This document shows positions 50,703-59,896 of a stretch of 64,000 nt of DNA, piece by piece. The number at the start of each line of letters is the position of its first letter. The stretch's first letter is position 1. The notes below the pieces were generated by a model that saw only the letters and a program-made list of their open reading frames with translations, made no database searches and was not told the DNA's origin. The stretch lies in NCBI RefSeq assembly GCF_042445055.1, contig NZ_CP170339.1, forward strand, positions 248,001-312,000, given 5' to 3'. A program made the position numbers and the translations under genes. The DNA is from Falsihalocynthiibacter sp042445055. Lineage in GTDB: Bacteria; Pseudomonadota; Alphaproteobacteria; Rhodobacterales; Rhodobacteraceae.

Positions 50703-52560
50703 TTCGGATTTTGATGTAGTGGTTGTTGGCGGTGGACACGCTGGCGCAGACGCGGCCCACGCGGCGGCGCGCATGGGCGCGCGCACGGCTCTTGTCACAT
50801 TGAGTACAGACGGGATCGGCGTAATGTCCTGTAATCCTGCGATTGGTGGTCTTGGCAAAGGGCATCTCGTACGCGAAATTGACGCGCTTGATGGCGTAAT
50901 GGGACGCGTTGCGGATAAGGCTGGAATTCAGTTTCGACTGTTGAATCGCGGCAAGGGGCCAGCAGTTCAAGGACCGCGCGCGCAAGCAGATCGAAAAATC
51001 TATCGTAACGAGATGCTTAAAGAAATCGTATCTCAGCCCAATATCACGATTGTCGAAGGTGAAGCTGTTGACTTTATTATGAATGGCGGGGCGGTCGCAG
51101 GTGTTGTTCTACAGGACGGATCCGAGCTGAAATCCGGCGCAGTCGTTCTGACCACTGGTACATTTCTGCGCGGCGTTATTCATATCGGTGACGTGCAAAA
51201 GCCGGGTGGACGGATGGGTGATCGGCCCAGCGTTTCACTTGCTCAGCGTATTGATTCCTTTGGGTTGCCGCTTGGACGTTTGAAAACAGGAACGCCACCT
51301 CGATTGGATGGACGAACCATCAACTGGGATATTCTGGAATCGCAACCAGGTGACGACAATCCAGTTATGTTTTCATTCCTATCCAAAGGCGTATCGGCCA
51401 AGCAGATTTCGTGTGGAATTACCCATACAAATGAAAAAACGCATGAAATTATTCGCGAGAACCTCGAGAAATCAGCGATGTACGGCGGTCATATCGACGG
51501 AGTAGGACCCCGCTATTGCCCCTCCATTGAGGATAAAGTTGTTCGTTTTGCCGAGAAAACATCGCATCAGATTTTCCTAGAGCCAGAAGGCGTGGACGAT
51601 CCAACAGTTTATCCGAACGGCATATCGACTTCGCTTCCTGAGGAAGTTCAAGAAGCTTACGTGCGTTCCATTCTCGGTCTAGAGGATGTCAAAATCCTTC
51701 AGCCTGGATATGCGATTGAATATGACTACGTTGATCCGCTCGCGTTGAAGCATACGCTTGAGCTTAAGGACGTGCCTGGATTGTTCTTGGCAGGTCAGAT
51801 TAACGGCACGACTGGCTACGAAGAGGCGGCTGCTCAAGGTCTTGTAGCGGGCTTGAACGCCGCGCGCCGCGCTTCGAAAGGTGAAGAAGTGACATTCAGT
51901 CGCTCTGATTCATATATTGGGGTTATGGTTGATGACTTGGTCACACTCGGCGTTTCTGAGCCGTATCGCATGTTCACATCGCGTGCCGAATATCGCCTTT
52001 CCCTGCGCGCGGATAATGCTGATCAGCGACTGACACCATTGGGTATTGAAGTCGGCTGTGTTGGCTATGAGCGCAAAGAGATATTTGGCGTCAAGATGGA
52101 TAAGCTCGCATCTGCGAACCAGAAACTCGACGAATTATCAGTTACTTCTAGGGCCTTGGCCGAAGCTGGAGTGAAGATCAACAAGGATGGCGCGCGCAGA
52201 AATGGGCGAGAGGCGCTTTCCATTGCGGGCGTATCCTTCGATCAGTTGATTGAGCTTGCGCCTGAACTTGAGGACATAGATTCGGAAACGCGCGTGCAAG
52301 CGTCTCGCGATGCGCTGTACTCGGTTTATATCGAGCGCCAGAAGAAGAGCGTCGATGCGGTTAAGCGTGATGAGGAATTGAAGATACCGAGTGATCTTGA
52401 TTATGACGCGTTTTCAGGACTTTCGAACGAACTGAAGTCAAAACTCTCGGAAATACGCCCACAGTCGATCGCGCAAGCTAGCCGCATTCGCGGAATGACG
52501 CCCGCCGCACTTACGTTAATCCTAGCACGTGTCCGTCAATCAGAGAAAAAGCGCGCGTAA
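50695..52560 (+). CDS. mnmG: tRNA uridine-5-carboxymethylaminomethyl modification enzyme MnmG
   Basis: The FAD partner of MnmE (GidA), 621 residues. The FAD motif is VVVVGGGHAGADAA; NPAIGGLGKGHLVREIDALDG, RLKTGTPPRLDG, GYAIEYDYVDP and TGYEEAAAQGL are family blocks. The start is judged to be GTG 50695, giving the family-like MKHSDFDV with AAGGAG eight bases upstream; a GTG at 50686 overlaps that Shine-Dalgarno and is unlikely. The start codon is inside a parS palindrome, so ParB binding and translation-initiation sequence share the same bases. The end overlaps rsmG by 1 nt. Confidence 0.97.
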   Translation: MKHSDFDVVVVGGGHAGADAAHAAARMGARTALVTLSTDGIGVMSCNPAIGGLGKGHLVREIDALDGVMGRVADKAGIQFRLLNRGKGPAVQGPRAQADRKIYRNEMLKEIVSQPNITIVEGEAVDFIMNGGAVAGVVLQDGSELKSGAVVLTTGTFLRGVIHIGDVQKPGGRMGDRPSVSLAQRIDSFGLPLGRLKTGTPPRLDGRTINWDILESQPGDDNPVMFSFLSKGVSAKQISCGITHTNEKTHEIIRENLEKSAMYGGHIDGVGPRYCPSIEDKVVRFAEKTSHQIFLEPEGVDDPTVYPNGISTSLPEEVQEAYVRSILGLEDVKILQPGYAIEYDYVDPLALKHTLELKDVPGLFLAGQINGTTGYEEAAAQGLVAGLNAARRASKGEEVTFSRSDSYIGVMVDDLVTLGVSEPYRMFTSRAEYRLSLRADNADQRLTPLGIEVGCVGYERKEIFGVKMDKLASANQKLDELSVTSRALAEAGVKINKDGARRNGREALSIAGVSFDQLIELAPELEDIDSETRVQASRDALYSVYIERQKKSVDAVKRDEELKIPSDLDYDAFSGLSNELKSKLSEIRPQSIAQASRIRGMTPAALTLILARVRQSEKKRA

Positions 52561-53177
52561 TGAGTAAAGACCATGTTGCTAGCGCACTCGATGTTTCACG
52601 TGAAACAATGTCTCGACTTGAAACGTATGTTGAATTGGTTGGGAAGTGGAATCCCAAGATAAACTTGGTATCGCGTAATTCGCTTTCAGATATTTGGTCG
52701 CGGCACATACTGGATAGTGCGCAGGTTTTTGAGTACGGAAATCTGACCGGAGATTGGCTTGATATCGGAAGTGGAGGGGGCTTTCCCGGCATCGTTGTTG
52801 CAATCTTGGGGCAAGAGCATGCGCCGGAGATGAAAGTAACGCTGATCGAAAGCGATGCTCGGAAATCGGCATTTCTGCGCACTGTTTCACGTGAAACAAA
52901 TATTAACGCAACAATTATCACCGAACGCGTGGAGAATGTGCCACCATTGGGTGTAAATACACTTTCCGCACGTGCACTTGCACCGCTCGACGCCCTCCTA
53001 GGGTACGCGAAATATCATCTTTCTGATGACGGAGTGGCAATATTGGCCAAAGGCGCGACACACGCGCGCGAAATTGCCGAAGCGCGTGCAAAATGGAACT
53101 TTGAACTAGAAGAGTTTCAGAGTAGAACCGATAATGAAGCAGTCATATTGAGAGTCGGAGCAATCACGAATGCCTAA
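52560..53177 (+). CDS. rsmG: 16S rRNA (guanine-527-N7)-methyltransferase RsmG
   Basis: The 205-residue GidB methyltransferase. LVGKWNPKINLVSRNS, the SRHILDSAQV block, the SAM motif WLDIGSGGGFPGIVVAI and SARALAPLDALLGYAKYHL are all present. Two perfect parS sites lie within the coding sequence and each encodes Val-Ser-Arg-Glu-Thr (residues 12-16 and again near 107-111). The 3' end overlaps parA by 8 nt, so it is in one block with mnmG, parA and parB. Confidence 0.96.
   Translation: MSKDHVASALDVSRETMSRLETYVELVGKWNPKINLVSRNSLSDIWSRHILDSAQVFEYGNLTGDWLDIGSGGGFPGIVVAILGQEHAPEMKVTLIESDARKSAFLRTVSRETNINATIITERVENVPPLGVNTLSARALAPLDALLGYAKYHLSDDGVAILAKGATHAREIAEARAKWNFELEEFQSRTDNEAVILRVGAITNA
52592..52607. 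promoter_or_regulatory. parS centromere site 2
   Basis: TGTTTCACGTGAAACA, a perfect palindrome, inside the first codons of rsmG. Confidence 0.92.
52883..52898. promoter_or_regulatory. parS centromere site 3
   Basis: TGTTTCACGTGAAACA again, inside rsmG, 291 bp (centre to centre) from site 2. Confidence 0.92.
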
Positions 53178-53985
53178 TCCCTTGCGCCATGGCGAACCCA
53201 AGATTATTGCCATAGCGAACCAAAAAGGCGGCGTTGGAAAGACGACAACATCAATAAATCTCGGGGCGGCGCTCGCAAAAATGGGTAATCGAGTGTTGCT
53301 CATAGACTTGGATCCGCAGGGAAATGCCTCAACAGGATTGGGAATCGGATCAGAGAGGCGCAACGCTACAACCTATGATCTTTTGGTCAACGAATCTCCG
53401 CTTTCTGAAGTGATTCAGCACACAGATGTGTTGAATTTGGATATTGTTCCGGCGACAACCGATCTCAGTTCTGCAGATATTGAACTTCTTTCGAATGAAA
53501 AACGGAGTTTCTTGCTCCATGATGCTTTGCGTCAGCCCGCTATGGCTGGTTTTGGGTTTGATTTCATTCTGATTGATTGCCCGCCTTCGCTCAACCTTCT
53601 GACGGTAAACGCAATGGTTTCCGCTCATTCTGTTCTGGTTCCGCTACAAAGTGAATTTTTCGCGCTTGAGGGACTCTCGCAGCTTATGCTTACTGTGCGA
53701 GAGGTGAGGGATACCGCGAATTCTGGACTACGAATTGAGGGAATTGTCCTCACTATGTATGATAGACGCAACAATCTATCACAACATGTAGAGGCCGACG
53801 CGCGCGAAAACCTTGGTGATCTGGTTTTCAAAACCGTCATTCCAAGAAATGTCCGCGTAAGTGAAGCGCCATCTTATGCGATGCCGGTTGTGGACTATGA
53901 TCCAAGCTCCAAAGGGAGTCTTGCATACCTATCCGTCGCCAAAGAGCTCGTGGATCGACATAACGCAGTTAAATCAAGGGGTTAA
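53170..53985 (+). CDS. parA: Chromosome partitioning ATPase ParA
   Basis: The 271-residue deviant-Walker ATPase. KGGVGKT at 19-25 carries the signature Lys, then DLDPQGNASTG and DCPPSLNLLTVNAM. It binds DNA nonspecifically as an ATP dimer and moves the ParB-parS complex. AGG-poor spacing before ATG 53170, but the overlap with rsmG suggests coupling. parB follows 3 bp later, parS sites are 0.3-2.5 kb upstream. Confidence 0.98.
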   Translation: MPNPLRHGEPKIIAIANQKGGVGKTTTSINLGAALAKMGNRVLLIDLDPQGNASTGLGIGSERRNATTYDLLVNESPLSEVIQHTDVLNLDIVPATTDLSSADIELLSNEKRSFLLHDALRQPAMAGFGFDFILIDCPPSLNLLTVNAMVSAHSVLVPLQSEFFALEGLSQLMLTVREVRDTANSGLRIEGIVLTMYDRRNNLSQHVEADARENLGDLVFKTVIPRNVRVSEAPSYAMPVVDYDPSSKGSLAYLSVAKELVDRHNAVKSRG

Positions 53986-53988
53986 TAT

Positions 53989-54879
53989 ATGAGCCAAAAG
54001 AAAAACGACCGCCGTGGATTGGGCCGCGGACTTTCGGCTCTTATGGCCGATGTGAATATTGCCAGTCAGGATAGCGTAACCGAAAAGCCAGCACGCCCCG
54101 AACAGGTCCTGCCGATTGAGAAGATTGAGCCAAATCCAGATCAGCCACGGCGCAGCTTTGATGAGAAATTACTTCAGGATCTTGCGAATTCGATCTCGGA
54201 GAAGGGTATTATTCAGCCTTTGATCGTTCGGCCGAGCCCCAGAAAGCCAAATACCTACGAAATCGTCGCCGGAGAGCGTCGCTGGAGGGCCTCTCAGATC
54301 GCGCAAGTGCACGATATCCCGGTAATTATCCGCGAGCTCGACGACACAGAGGTTTTGGAAGTCGCAATTATCGAAAATATTCAGCGATCTGACCTGAATC
54401 CGGTCGAAGAAGCCATCGGATATCGCCAATTGATGGATCGTTTTGGGCATACGCAAGAAAAAGTGGCCTCTGCGCTGTCAAAAAGCAGAAGTTATATCGC
54501 CAATTTGCTGCGTTTGCTTCAGCTCCCAGATGATGTTCAGGCTATGTTACGTGAAGGGCTTCTGTCCACGGGTCATGCGAGAGCATTGATTACGTCTGAA
54601 AATCCGTCTGAGCTCGCGAAGAAAGTTGTCGCTGAAGGATTGTCGGTTCGGGAAACTGAGCGCCTTGTGAAACAAGGAATGTCCGAGCCAGTAAAACGCA
54701 CTTTGAAACCATCAAAAGATGCGGACACAAAGGCGATCGAGGGCGATCTCTCTGCTGCTTTGGGAATGAAAACGATCATTGACCACGCGCAGGGCAAAGA
54801 GAACGGCAAACTTACGATTCAGTACAAGTCTTTGGAGCAATTGGATGAATTGTGCCGGATACTCTCGACTACTCGTTAG
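53989..54879 (+). CDS. parB: Chromosome partitioning protein ParB
   Basis: Two hundred and ninety-six residues. The front GLGRGLSALM binds ParA; IEPNPDQPRRSFDEKLLQDLANSI begins the CTPase/ParB N domain with box II GERRWRAS; FGHTQEKVASALSKSRSYIANLLRLLQLP is the helix-turn-helix that reads parS; the C-terminal 50 residues are the dimerisation domain. AAGGGG lies before ATG 53989. The last 11 bp overlap the convergent DUF454 gene. Confidence 0.98.
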   Translation: MSQKKNDRRGLGRGLSALMADVNIASQDSVTEKPARPEQVLPIEKIEPNPDQPRRSFDEKLLQDLANSISEKGIIQPLIVRPSPRKPNTYEIVAGERRWRASQIAQVHDIPVIIRELDDTEVLEVAIIENIQRSDLNPVEEAIGYRQLMDRFGHTQEKVASALSKSRSYIANLLRLLQLPDDVQAMLREGLLSTGHARALITSENPSELAKKVVAEGLSVRETERLVKQGMSEPVKRTLKPSKDADTKAIEGDLSAALGMKTIIDHAQGKENGKLTIQYKSLEQLDELCRILSTTR

Positions 54880-55222
54880 GCCGCGACCAAATAAATAGGA
54901 GCACGGCAGCTAGGCAAACCGCCTGAATTACGAGAAAAACCGGGCTAATATCGAGGAAAATCGGCGGTATGAATGCCAATCCGATTGAGAGCGTTGAGTA
55001 AATCTTTACGCGCTTTTCAATTGCGCCTCGTTCCATCCAGTCCTGAATTGGCGGGCCAAATGTATCGTGTTCGGTAAGCCAGAGATATAGCCTGTCCGAT
55101 GAACGCGCAAAACAGAACGCCGCGAGAATAAGAAACGGTACAGTGGGCACAATCGGTAGTAGCAATCCAATCGCTCCCAAACCAACAGCGATCGTTCCAA
55201 AACTGATCCAGAAATAGCGCAT
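54869..55222 (-). CDS. DUF454 (YbaN-like) membrane protein
   Basis: One hundred and seventeen residues, mostly hydrophobic: helices at about 4-40, then 74-92 and 95-112. LLPIVPTVPFLILAAFCFARSSDRLYLWL is the DUF454 signature and H52 lies in the family motif HDTFGPPIQDW. Function is unknown. The start overlaps the hemW stop by one base (TAATG), so it is the last gene of the rph-rdgB-ridA-hemW run. Confidence 0.92.
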   Translation of the reverse strand: MRYFWISFGTIAVGLGAIGLLLPIVPTVPFLILAAFCFARSSDRLYLWLTEHDTFGPPIQDWMERGAIEKRVKIYSTLSIGLAFIPPIFLDISPVFLVIQAVCLAAVLLFIWSRPNE

Positions 55223-56382
55223 TAAATATCTACCAAGAGTTCCCTGAGAACAGCATTTAGAATAAACCGCCCTTGTCGTGTTGCCTGTAGCCGATCATCA
55301 GAACACTTAACCATTCCCATACGCGCAAGATCAGCAATCTTTTCCTCGCGCAATGAAGTGGGCGATAGACCATTAAAACGGGAAATGGATATTCCCTCCC
55401 CAAGACGCAACCCCATCATTAGCATTTCTACTGCTTGCTCATCCGAAGGGACGGAATCGCGCGAAGACTCGCCGATGCCATTTTCTTCGACCTCTGCTAA
55501 CCAACCATCAGGCTGACGATGGCTCTCTATTGCATACTTCTGGCGGTCTAACGTAAGGCGCGCGTGCGCTCCTGGGCCGATCCCGACATAATCCCCATAG
55601 CGCCAATAGATGAGGTTATGGCGACTTTCCGAGCCAATCTTTGCATGATTTGAAACTTCATAGGCGGGCATTCCGGCCGCTTCGCATAGCTCTTGGGTAA
55701 CAAAAAACATATCAGAGGCGAGGTCGTCGGACGGTAATCCCTTTAACCCACCTTTGGCAAAGCGTTCACCGAATGCCGTCCCGTTTTCGATGGTAAGCTG
55801 GTACAATGACAGGTGATCGACGGAAAGCGCGAGCGCCTCTCTAAGTTCCGCGCGCCAATGATCGAGGGACTGATCCTGACGGGCATAGATAAGGTCAAAG
55901 CTGACGCGGTCGAACGTTTTTCGTGCAATATCAAATGCTTGAAGACCATCTTCGGCAGTATGAAGTCGACCTAAACGCTTGAGATCATGATCGTTGAGCG
56001 CCTGAAACCCCATCGAAACACGGTTAACTCCACCGTCGCGATACCCTTGAAACCGACCAGCCTCTATTGACGTTGGATTAGCTTCGAGGGTTATTTCCGC
56101 GTCGTTTGCGGTTGGCCAGTGTTGTTTTGCGCGCGCGATTATCGCGGCAACGACATCTGGGTCCATCAGGCTTGGGGTGCCTCCGCCAAAATAGATTGTG
56201 CTTAGGACCCGAGGGCCGACTTCAGCAGCGGCGCGGTCTAGCTCGGATAGATAGGCTCTAACCCACCTTGATTGATCGATTTCGCTTTGTACGTGGCTAT
56301 TGAAATCACAATAGGGGCATTTGGATTGGCAAAACGGCCAGTGCACATAGAGGCCAAACCCGCCATTTTGCCAGTCTTCCAT
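55222..56382 (-). CDS. hemW: Radical SAM protein HemW
   Basis: A 386-residue radical SAM enzyme often called oxygen-independent coproporphyrinogen oxidase; HemW members act as heme chaperones. The cluster is C18, C22, C25 in FCQSKCPYCDF, followed by YFGGGTPSLM, ANPT, GVNRVSMGFQ, SFDLIYARQDQ and YGDYVGIGPGAH. HemN-type oxidases carry an extra N-terminal extension that is missing here, in line with HemW. It starts 1 bp after ridA. Confidence 0.93.
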   Translation of the reverse strand: MEDWQNGGFGLYVHWPFCQSKCPYCDFNSHVQSEIDQSRWVRAYLSELDRAAAEVGPRVLSTIYFGGGTPSLMDPDVVAAIIARAKQHWPTANDAEITLEANPTSIEAGRFQGYRDGGVNRVSMGFQALNDHDLKRLGRLHTAEDGLQAFDIARKTFDRVSFDLIYARQDQSLDHWRAELREALALSVDHLSLYQLTIENGTAFGERFAKGGLKGLPSDDLASDMFFVTQELCEAAGMPAYEVSNHAKIGSESRHNLIYWRYGDYVGIGPGAHARLTLDRQKYAIESHRQPDGWLAEVEENGIGESSRDSVPSDEQAVEMLMMGLRLGEGISISRFNGLSPTSLREEKIADLARMGMVKCSDDRLQATRQGRFILNAVLRELLVDI

Positions 56383-56383
56383 C

Positions 56384-56758
56384 TTAGGCCTTCATCGCCG
56401 TTACTTCGATCTCGATCTTCATTTCGGGCTTGATAAGATCGGCAATTACCATCGTCGCTGCTGGGCGGATTTCGGACATGGCTTCGCTTAGGGCAGGGAG
56501 TAGTTCGTCGAGCAGATCAGCATCCGTCAGTGTATACTGAACCCGCACAATATCGGCCATTTCAAAACCGCCTTCGTTAAGCGCGCCCGCGATCGTTTCA
56601 AAACAGTTTTGCGCTTGATCTGCGACGCTTTCGGGCATCGTCATTGTAGAATAGTCATAGCCCGTAGTGCCAGAAACAAAGCACCAATTGCCCTTAACCA
56701 CCGCACGTGAATAGCCAAAGACTTTCTCAAATTCAGAACCGGATGAAATGCGTTTCAT
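56384..56758 (-). CDS. RidA/YjgF family protein
   Basis: One hundred and twenty-four residues. VKGNWCFVSGTTGYDYSTMTMPES and EIRPAATMVIADLIKPEMKIEIEVTAM, with the conserved Arg before Pro-Ala-Ala, are RidA blocks. Canonical RidA deaminates reactive enamines from threonine dehydratase; this one is from a divergent branch (the usual Cys/Asn ligands are not obvious), so the substrate is uncertain. ATG 56758 is 2 bp after the rdgB stop. Confidence 0.9.
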   Translation of the reverse strand: MKRISSGSEFEKVFGYSRAVVKGNWCFVSGTTGYDYSTMTMPESVADQAQNCFETIAGALNEGGFEMADIVRVQYTLTDADLLDELLPALSEAMSEIRPAATMVIADLIKPEMKIEIEVTAMKA

Positions 56759-56760
56759 GT

Positions 56761-57369
56761 TCAATTTTCCAATAATTTCCGTAGTTTAGAAAACGCTACT
56801 GCGCGATGCGACATGTCGCGTTTCTTTTGGGGGTCCATTTCACCAAATGTCTCTGATTCCCCGATTGGCGTGAAGATCGGATCGAAACCAAAGCCCTGAT
56901 CGCCCCGCATGGGCCACGACAGTGTGCCGTTAACTTTGCCCTCGAAAATCTCGTCGTGACCATCGGGCCAAGCCAAACAAAGCGTGCAATTAAAGGCAGC
57001 AGAGCGTGGTTCTGGTGCGTTCATATTCTCAAGTTTGTCCCAAACCTTCTTCATGGCCATTGAGAAATCACGTCCGTTTGGTGTCTCGGCCCAATCGGCT
57101 GTATAGACGCCCGGTGCGCCGTTGAGTGCATCCACTGAAAGGCCGCTATCATCCGAAAGCGCAGGCAAGCCGGACGCTTGCGCCGCAAAATGCGCCTTGA
57201 TCCGCGCGTTGCCGGCGAAGGTATCCTCTGTCTCTTCTGGCTCGGTAAAGCCAAGCTCACCCGCCGAAACCACCGTAATTCCGAAGGGCTCTACGAGGGC
57301 GGCAATCTCTTTGAGCTTGCCAGCGTTGTGGCTTGCCAGAACGATTTTCTTTTCGGTAAGTGCGCGCAT
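56761..57369 (-). CDS. rdgB: dITP/XTP pyrophosphatase RdgB
   Basis: A 202-residue house-cleaning pyrophosphatase (HAM1 family). IVLASHNAGKLKEI at the front, LSDDSGLSVDALNGAPGVYTADWAE, and GFGFDPIFTPIGESETFGEM, followed by MSHRAVAFSKL, are signatures. Its ATG shares one base with the rph stop. Confidence 0.97.
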   Translation of the reverse strand: MRALTEKKIVLASHNAGKLKEIAALVEPFGITVVSAGELGFTEPEETEDTFAGNARIKAHFAAQASGLPALSDDSGLSVDALNGAPGVYTADWAETPNGRDFSMAMKKVWDKLENMNAPEPRSAAFNCTLCLAWPDGHDEIFEGKVNGTLSWPMRGDQGFGFDPIFTPIGESETFGEMDPQKKRDMSHRAVAFSKLRKLLEN

Positions 57370-58079
57370 CAGGACGTTGCTGCTTTCTGCGCCGCGACCA
57401 GTTCGGCAACGCCTTTCTCTGCGAGATCGAGCAAACCATTCATTTGCTGACGCGAGAACACTGAGCCCTCGGCAGACATTTGAATTTCGATCAGTTGGCC
57501 AGAGCCGGTCAAAACAAAGTTACCGTCTACGCCAGCTTCGGAATCTTCAGGATAGTCGAGGTCCAGAATATTCTGACCCGCATAAATCCCGCAAGATACC
57601 GCTGCAACAGGATCGAGAAGCGGATCAGAGATAACATCACCGATTTTCATCAGCTTGTTTACCGCAAGTTTCAGCGCAACCCAGCCACCCGTGATGGACG
57701 CACAGCGCGTACCGCCATCCGCCTGAATAACATCACAGTCCACGGTGATCTGACGTTCGCCGAGTGCAACACGATCAACACCTGCGCGAAGGGAGCGACC
57801 TATAAGTCTTTGAATTTCTTGTGTTCTTCCTGATTGGCCATTCTTGGCCTCGCGGCGCATCCGTGTGTTTGTAGCACGGGGGAGCATTCCGTATTCTGCT
57901 GTTACCCATCCAAGCCCCGAGTTTTTCATGAAGGGCGGAACGCGCTCATCTACGGTCGCCGTACAGAGCACATGCGTGTCGCCAATCTTGATCAAACAAG
58001 AACCCTCTGCGTGTTTTGTAACGTCGGTCTCGATTGAAATCGAACGCATTTGATCTACATTTCTACCAGAAGGGCGCAT
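57369..58079 (-). CDS. rph: Ribonuclease PH
   Basis: The 236-residue phosphorolytic 3'-exonuclease that trims tRNA 3' ends. MRPSGRNVDQMRSISIE is the classical start (ATG 58079); GSCLIKIGDTHVLCTATV, YGMLPRAT, QIQRLIGRSLRAG-like EIQRLIGRSLRAG and DCDVIQADGGTRCASITG are diagnostic. It is divergent from hrcA across 121 bp, the conserved alphaproteobacterial arrangement rph/hrcA-grpE. Confidence 0.97.
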   Translation of the reverse strand: MRPSGRNVDQMRSISIETDVTKHAEGSCLIKIGDTHVLCTATVDERVPPFMKNSGLGWVTAEYGMLPRATNTRMRREAKNGQSGRTQEIQRLIGRSLRAGVDRVALGERQITVDCDVIQADGGTRCASITGGWVALKLAVNKLMKIGDVISDPLLDPVAAVSCGIYAGQNILDLDYPEDSEAGVDGNFVLTGSGQLIEIQMSAEGSVFSRQQMNGLLDLAEKGVAELVAAQKAATS

Positions 58080-58142
58080 GAAATTATCCTTTTTGATGGG
58101 TAGGTTCAGATACTCTCTTTGCAGCCAATTTTGCAAGGGTGA

Positions 58143-58171
58143 TTGACGTTTGTGCCGAAAGACCATTTAGT
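58143..58171 (+). promoter_or_regulatory. Possible sigma-70 promoter of hrcA
   Basis: TTGACG, 17 bp, TTTAGT: a good -35 and a fair -10, ending 29 bp before ATG 58201. No CIRCE inverted repeat is seen in the gap. Confidence 0.4.
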
Positions 58172-58200
58172 GGGATCGCCCTTTGAATAGGTGAAATCAA

Positions 58201-59265
58201 ATGAACAAGAGACCCGAAATTCTGGACGACATGAACGCACGAAGCCGAGAAGTTTTTCGGCGCGTTGTTGAGGGATATCTCGCAAGTGGAGAACCCGTCG
58301 GAAGCCGCACGCTGACCCGCACTATGTCCGAGAAGGTGTCGGCCGCGACTATTCGGAATGTGATGCAGGATCTCGAGTTCATGGGCCTCCTAGATAGCCC
58401 GCATGTCTCGGCGGGGCGCATCCCGACCCAGAATGGGCTGCGGATGTTTGTGGACGGTCTCCTTGAGGTAGGGGATTTGGCCACGGATGATCAGCGTCGG
58501 ATCGACGAGACATTGGGCAGCAATGAGCGCGACATGGGCGGTATGCTCGATCGTGTGGGGTCGGCGCTTTCGGGTCTAACGCGAGGCGCGAGCCTTGTTT
58601 TAACGCCTAAGCATGAGGCGCCGATCAAACATATCGAGTTCGTAAGCCTTGGTCCTGACCGCGCGCTCGTGGTTCTGGTGTTTGCGGATGGGCACGTTGA
58701 AAATCGCGTTTTCACTCCCCCAATCGGCCAAACACCCAGCTCCATGCGCGAGGCGGCGAACTTCCTGAATGCCGCGGTTGAGGGGCACACCCTTAGCGAT
58801 CTCGCGCGCGTCGTAGAGCGCGAAATCAAAGCGCGGCGTCAGGAACTCGACGTACTTGCGCGCGAGATGGTCGAAGACGGGCTGGCGCAATGGGTGAACA
58901 AAGGTGAGCAGCACGAGAGATTGATCGTGCGCGGACGGTCGAATCTTTTGGAAGATGAAGCCGCCGAAAAGGACCTTGAGCGGATCCGCAGCCTTTTTGA
59001 TGACCTCGAACGCAAGCGGGATATCGCCGATTTTCTCGAATTGACCCAAGAAGGCGAGGGTGTTCGCATTTTTATTGGCTCCGAGAACAAATTATTTTCG
59101 CTTTCGGGTTCCTCTTTGGTGGTTTCCCCGTATATGAACGCTGATCGAAAAATTGTGGGTGCTGTTGGTGTCATTGGCCCAACGCGCCTGAACTATGGTC
59201 GTATCGTGCCGATTGTGGACTACACGGCACAACTTGTTGGACGCCTTGTATCTGATCAGGGCTGA
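58201..59265 (+). CDS. hrcA: Heat-inducible transcription repressor HrcA
   Basis: Three hundred and fifty-four residues. The N-terminal winged helix (about 1-85: SREVFRRVVEGYLASGEPVGSRTL, SAATIRNVMQDLEFMGLLDSPHVSAGRIPT) is the HrcA signature, followed by the GAF-like regulatory domain. HrcA binds CIRCE sites before groESL and is stabilised by GroEL. AGGTG precedes the ATG. It leads an operon with grpE (11 bp gap). Confidence 0.97.
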   Translation: MNKRPEILDDMNARSREVFRRVVEGYLASGEPVGSRTLTRTMSEKVSAATIRNVMQDLEFMGLLDSPHVSAGRIPTQNGLRMFVDGLLEVGDLATDDQRRIDETLGSNERDMGGMLDRVGSALSGLTRGASLVLTPKHEAPIKHIEFVSLGPDRALVVLVFADGHVENRVFTPPIGQTPSSMREAANFLNAAVEGHTLSDLARVVEREIKARRQELDVLAREMVEDGLAQWVNKGEQHERLIVRGRSNLLEDEAAEKDLERIRSLFDDLERKRDIADFLELTQEGEGVRIFIGSENKLFSLSGSSLVVSPYMNADRKIVGAVGVIGPTRLNYGRIVPIVDYTAQLVGRLVSDQG

Positions 59266-59276
59266 GGAAAAAGAAG

Positions 59277-59837
59277 ATGGCAGAGCGTAAAAACGAAGAA
59301 TTTTTGGATGACCCAGAAGCAGTAGAGGCCGAACTCTATGCTGAGGATGAACTGGAAGCGGAGTCTGAGGCAGACGAGCTTTCTATTGTCACAAAGGAAC
59401 GTGACGACTTCCGGGATCGTTTCATGCGTGCGCTTGCAGATGCAGAGAATGCGCGCAAGCGGTCGGACCGTGATCGTCGTGAAGCAGAGAACTATGGCGG
59501 ATCGAAATTCGCGCGGGATATGCTTCCTGTTTATGACAACATGAAACGCGCAATCGAAGCGATCGACGAAGAGCAGCGCGCAGCAAATGCCGCTCTGCTT
59601 GAGGGGATCGAGCTTACGATGCGGGAATTGCTGAACGTCTTTTCCAAGCATGGGATTGAGCGCATTCTTCCCGAAGTAGGTGATCGTTTTGATCCCCAGC
59701 GTCATGAAGCAATGTTCGAAGCGCCAGTCCCGAATACGGTCGCAGGCGACATCATTCAGGTGATGGCCGAGGGCTTTATTCTACATGACCGCCTGTTGCG
59801 CCCTGCGCACGTGGGCGTAAGCTCTACACCCAAGTAA
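59277..59837 (+). CDS. grpE: Nucleotide exchange factor GrpE
   Basis: The 186-residue DnaK exchange factor: acidic N-terminal coiled coil (1-60), helical dimer with DFRDRFMRALADAENARKRSDRDR, and the beta domain FSKHGIERILPEVGDRFDPQRHEAMF. GAGGAAAAAGAAG lies before ATG 59277. dnaK is not beside it. It ends with a strong terminator shared with the mutS 3' end. Confidence 0.97.
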   Translation: MAERKNEEFLDDPEAVEAELYAEDELEAESEADELSIVTKERDDFRDRFMRALADAENARKRSDRDRREAENYGGSKFARDMLPVYDNMKRAIEAIDEEQRAANAALLEGIELTMRELLNVFSKHGIERILPEVGDRFDPQRHEAMFEAPVPNTVAGDIIQVMAEGFILHDRLLRPAHVGVSSTPK

Positions 59838-59858
59838 ACAAGGGTTATTGAGACAATT

Positions 59859-59896
59859 AAAGGCGTAACTCCTAACCGAGTTGCGCCTTTTCTTTT
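59859..59896 (+). terminator. Rho-independent terminator of hrcA-grpE
   Basis: A 12-bp stem (AAGGCGTAACTC with GAGTTGCGCCTT, one G-U pair) and 6-nt loop, followed by TTTTCTTTT. It overlaps the last codons of the convergent mutS gene. Confidence 0.9.

Noticed and set aside
58080..58200. CIRCE element before hrcA
   Set aside because: No TTAGCACTC-N9-GAGTGCTAA inverted repeat is present.
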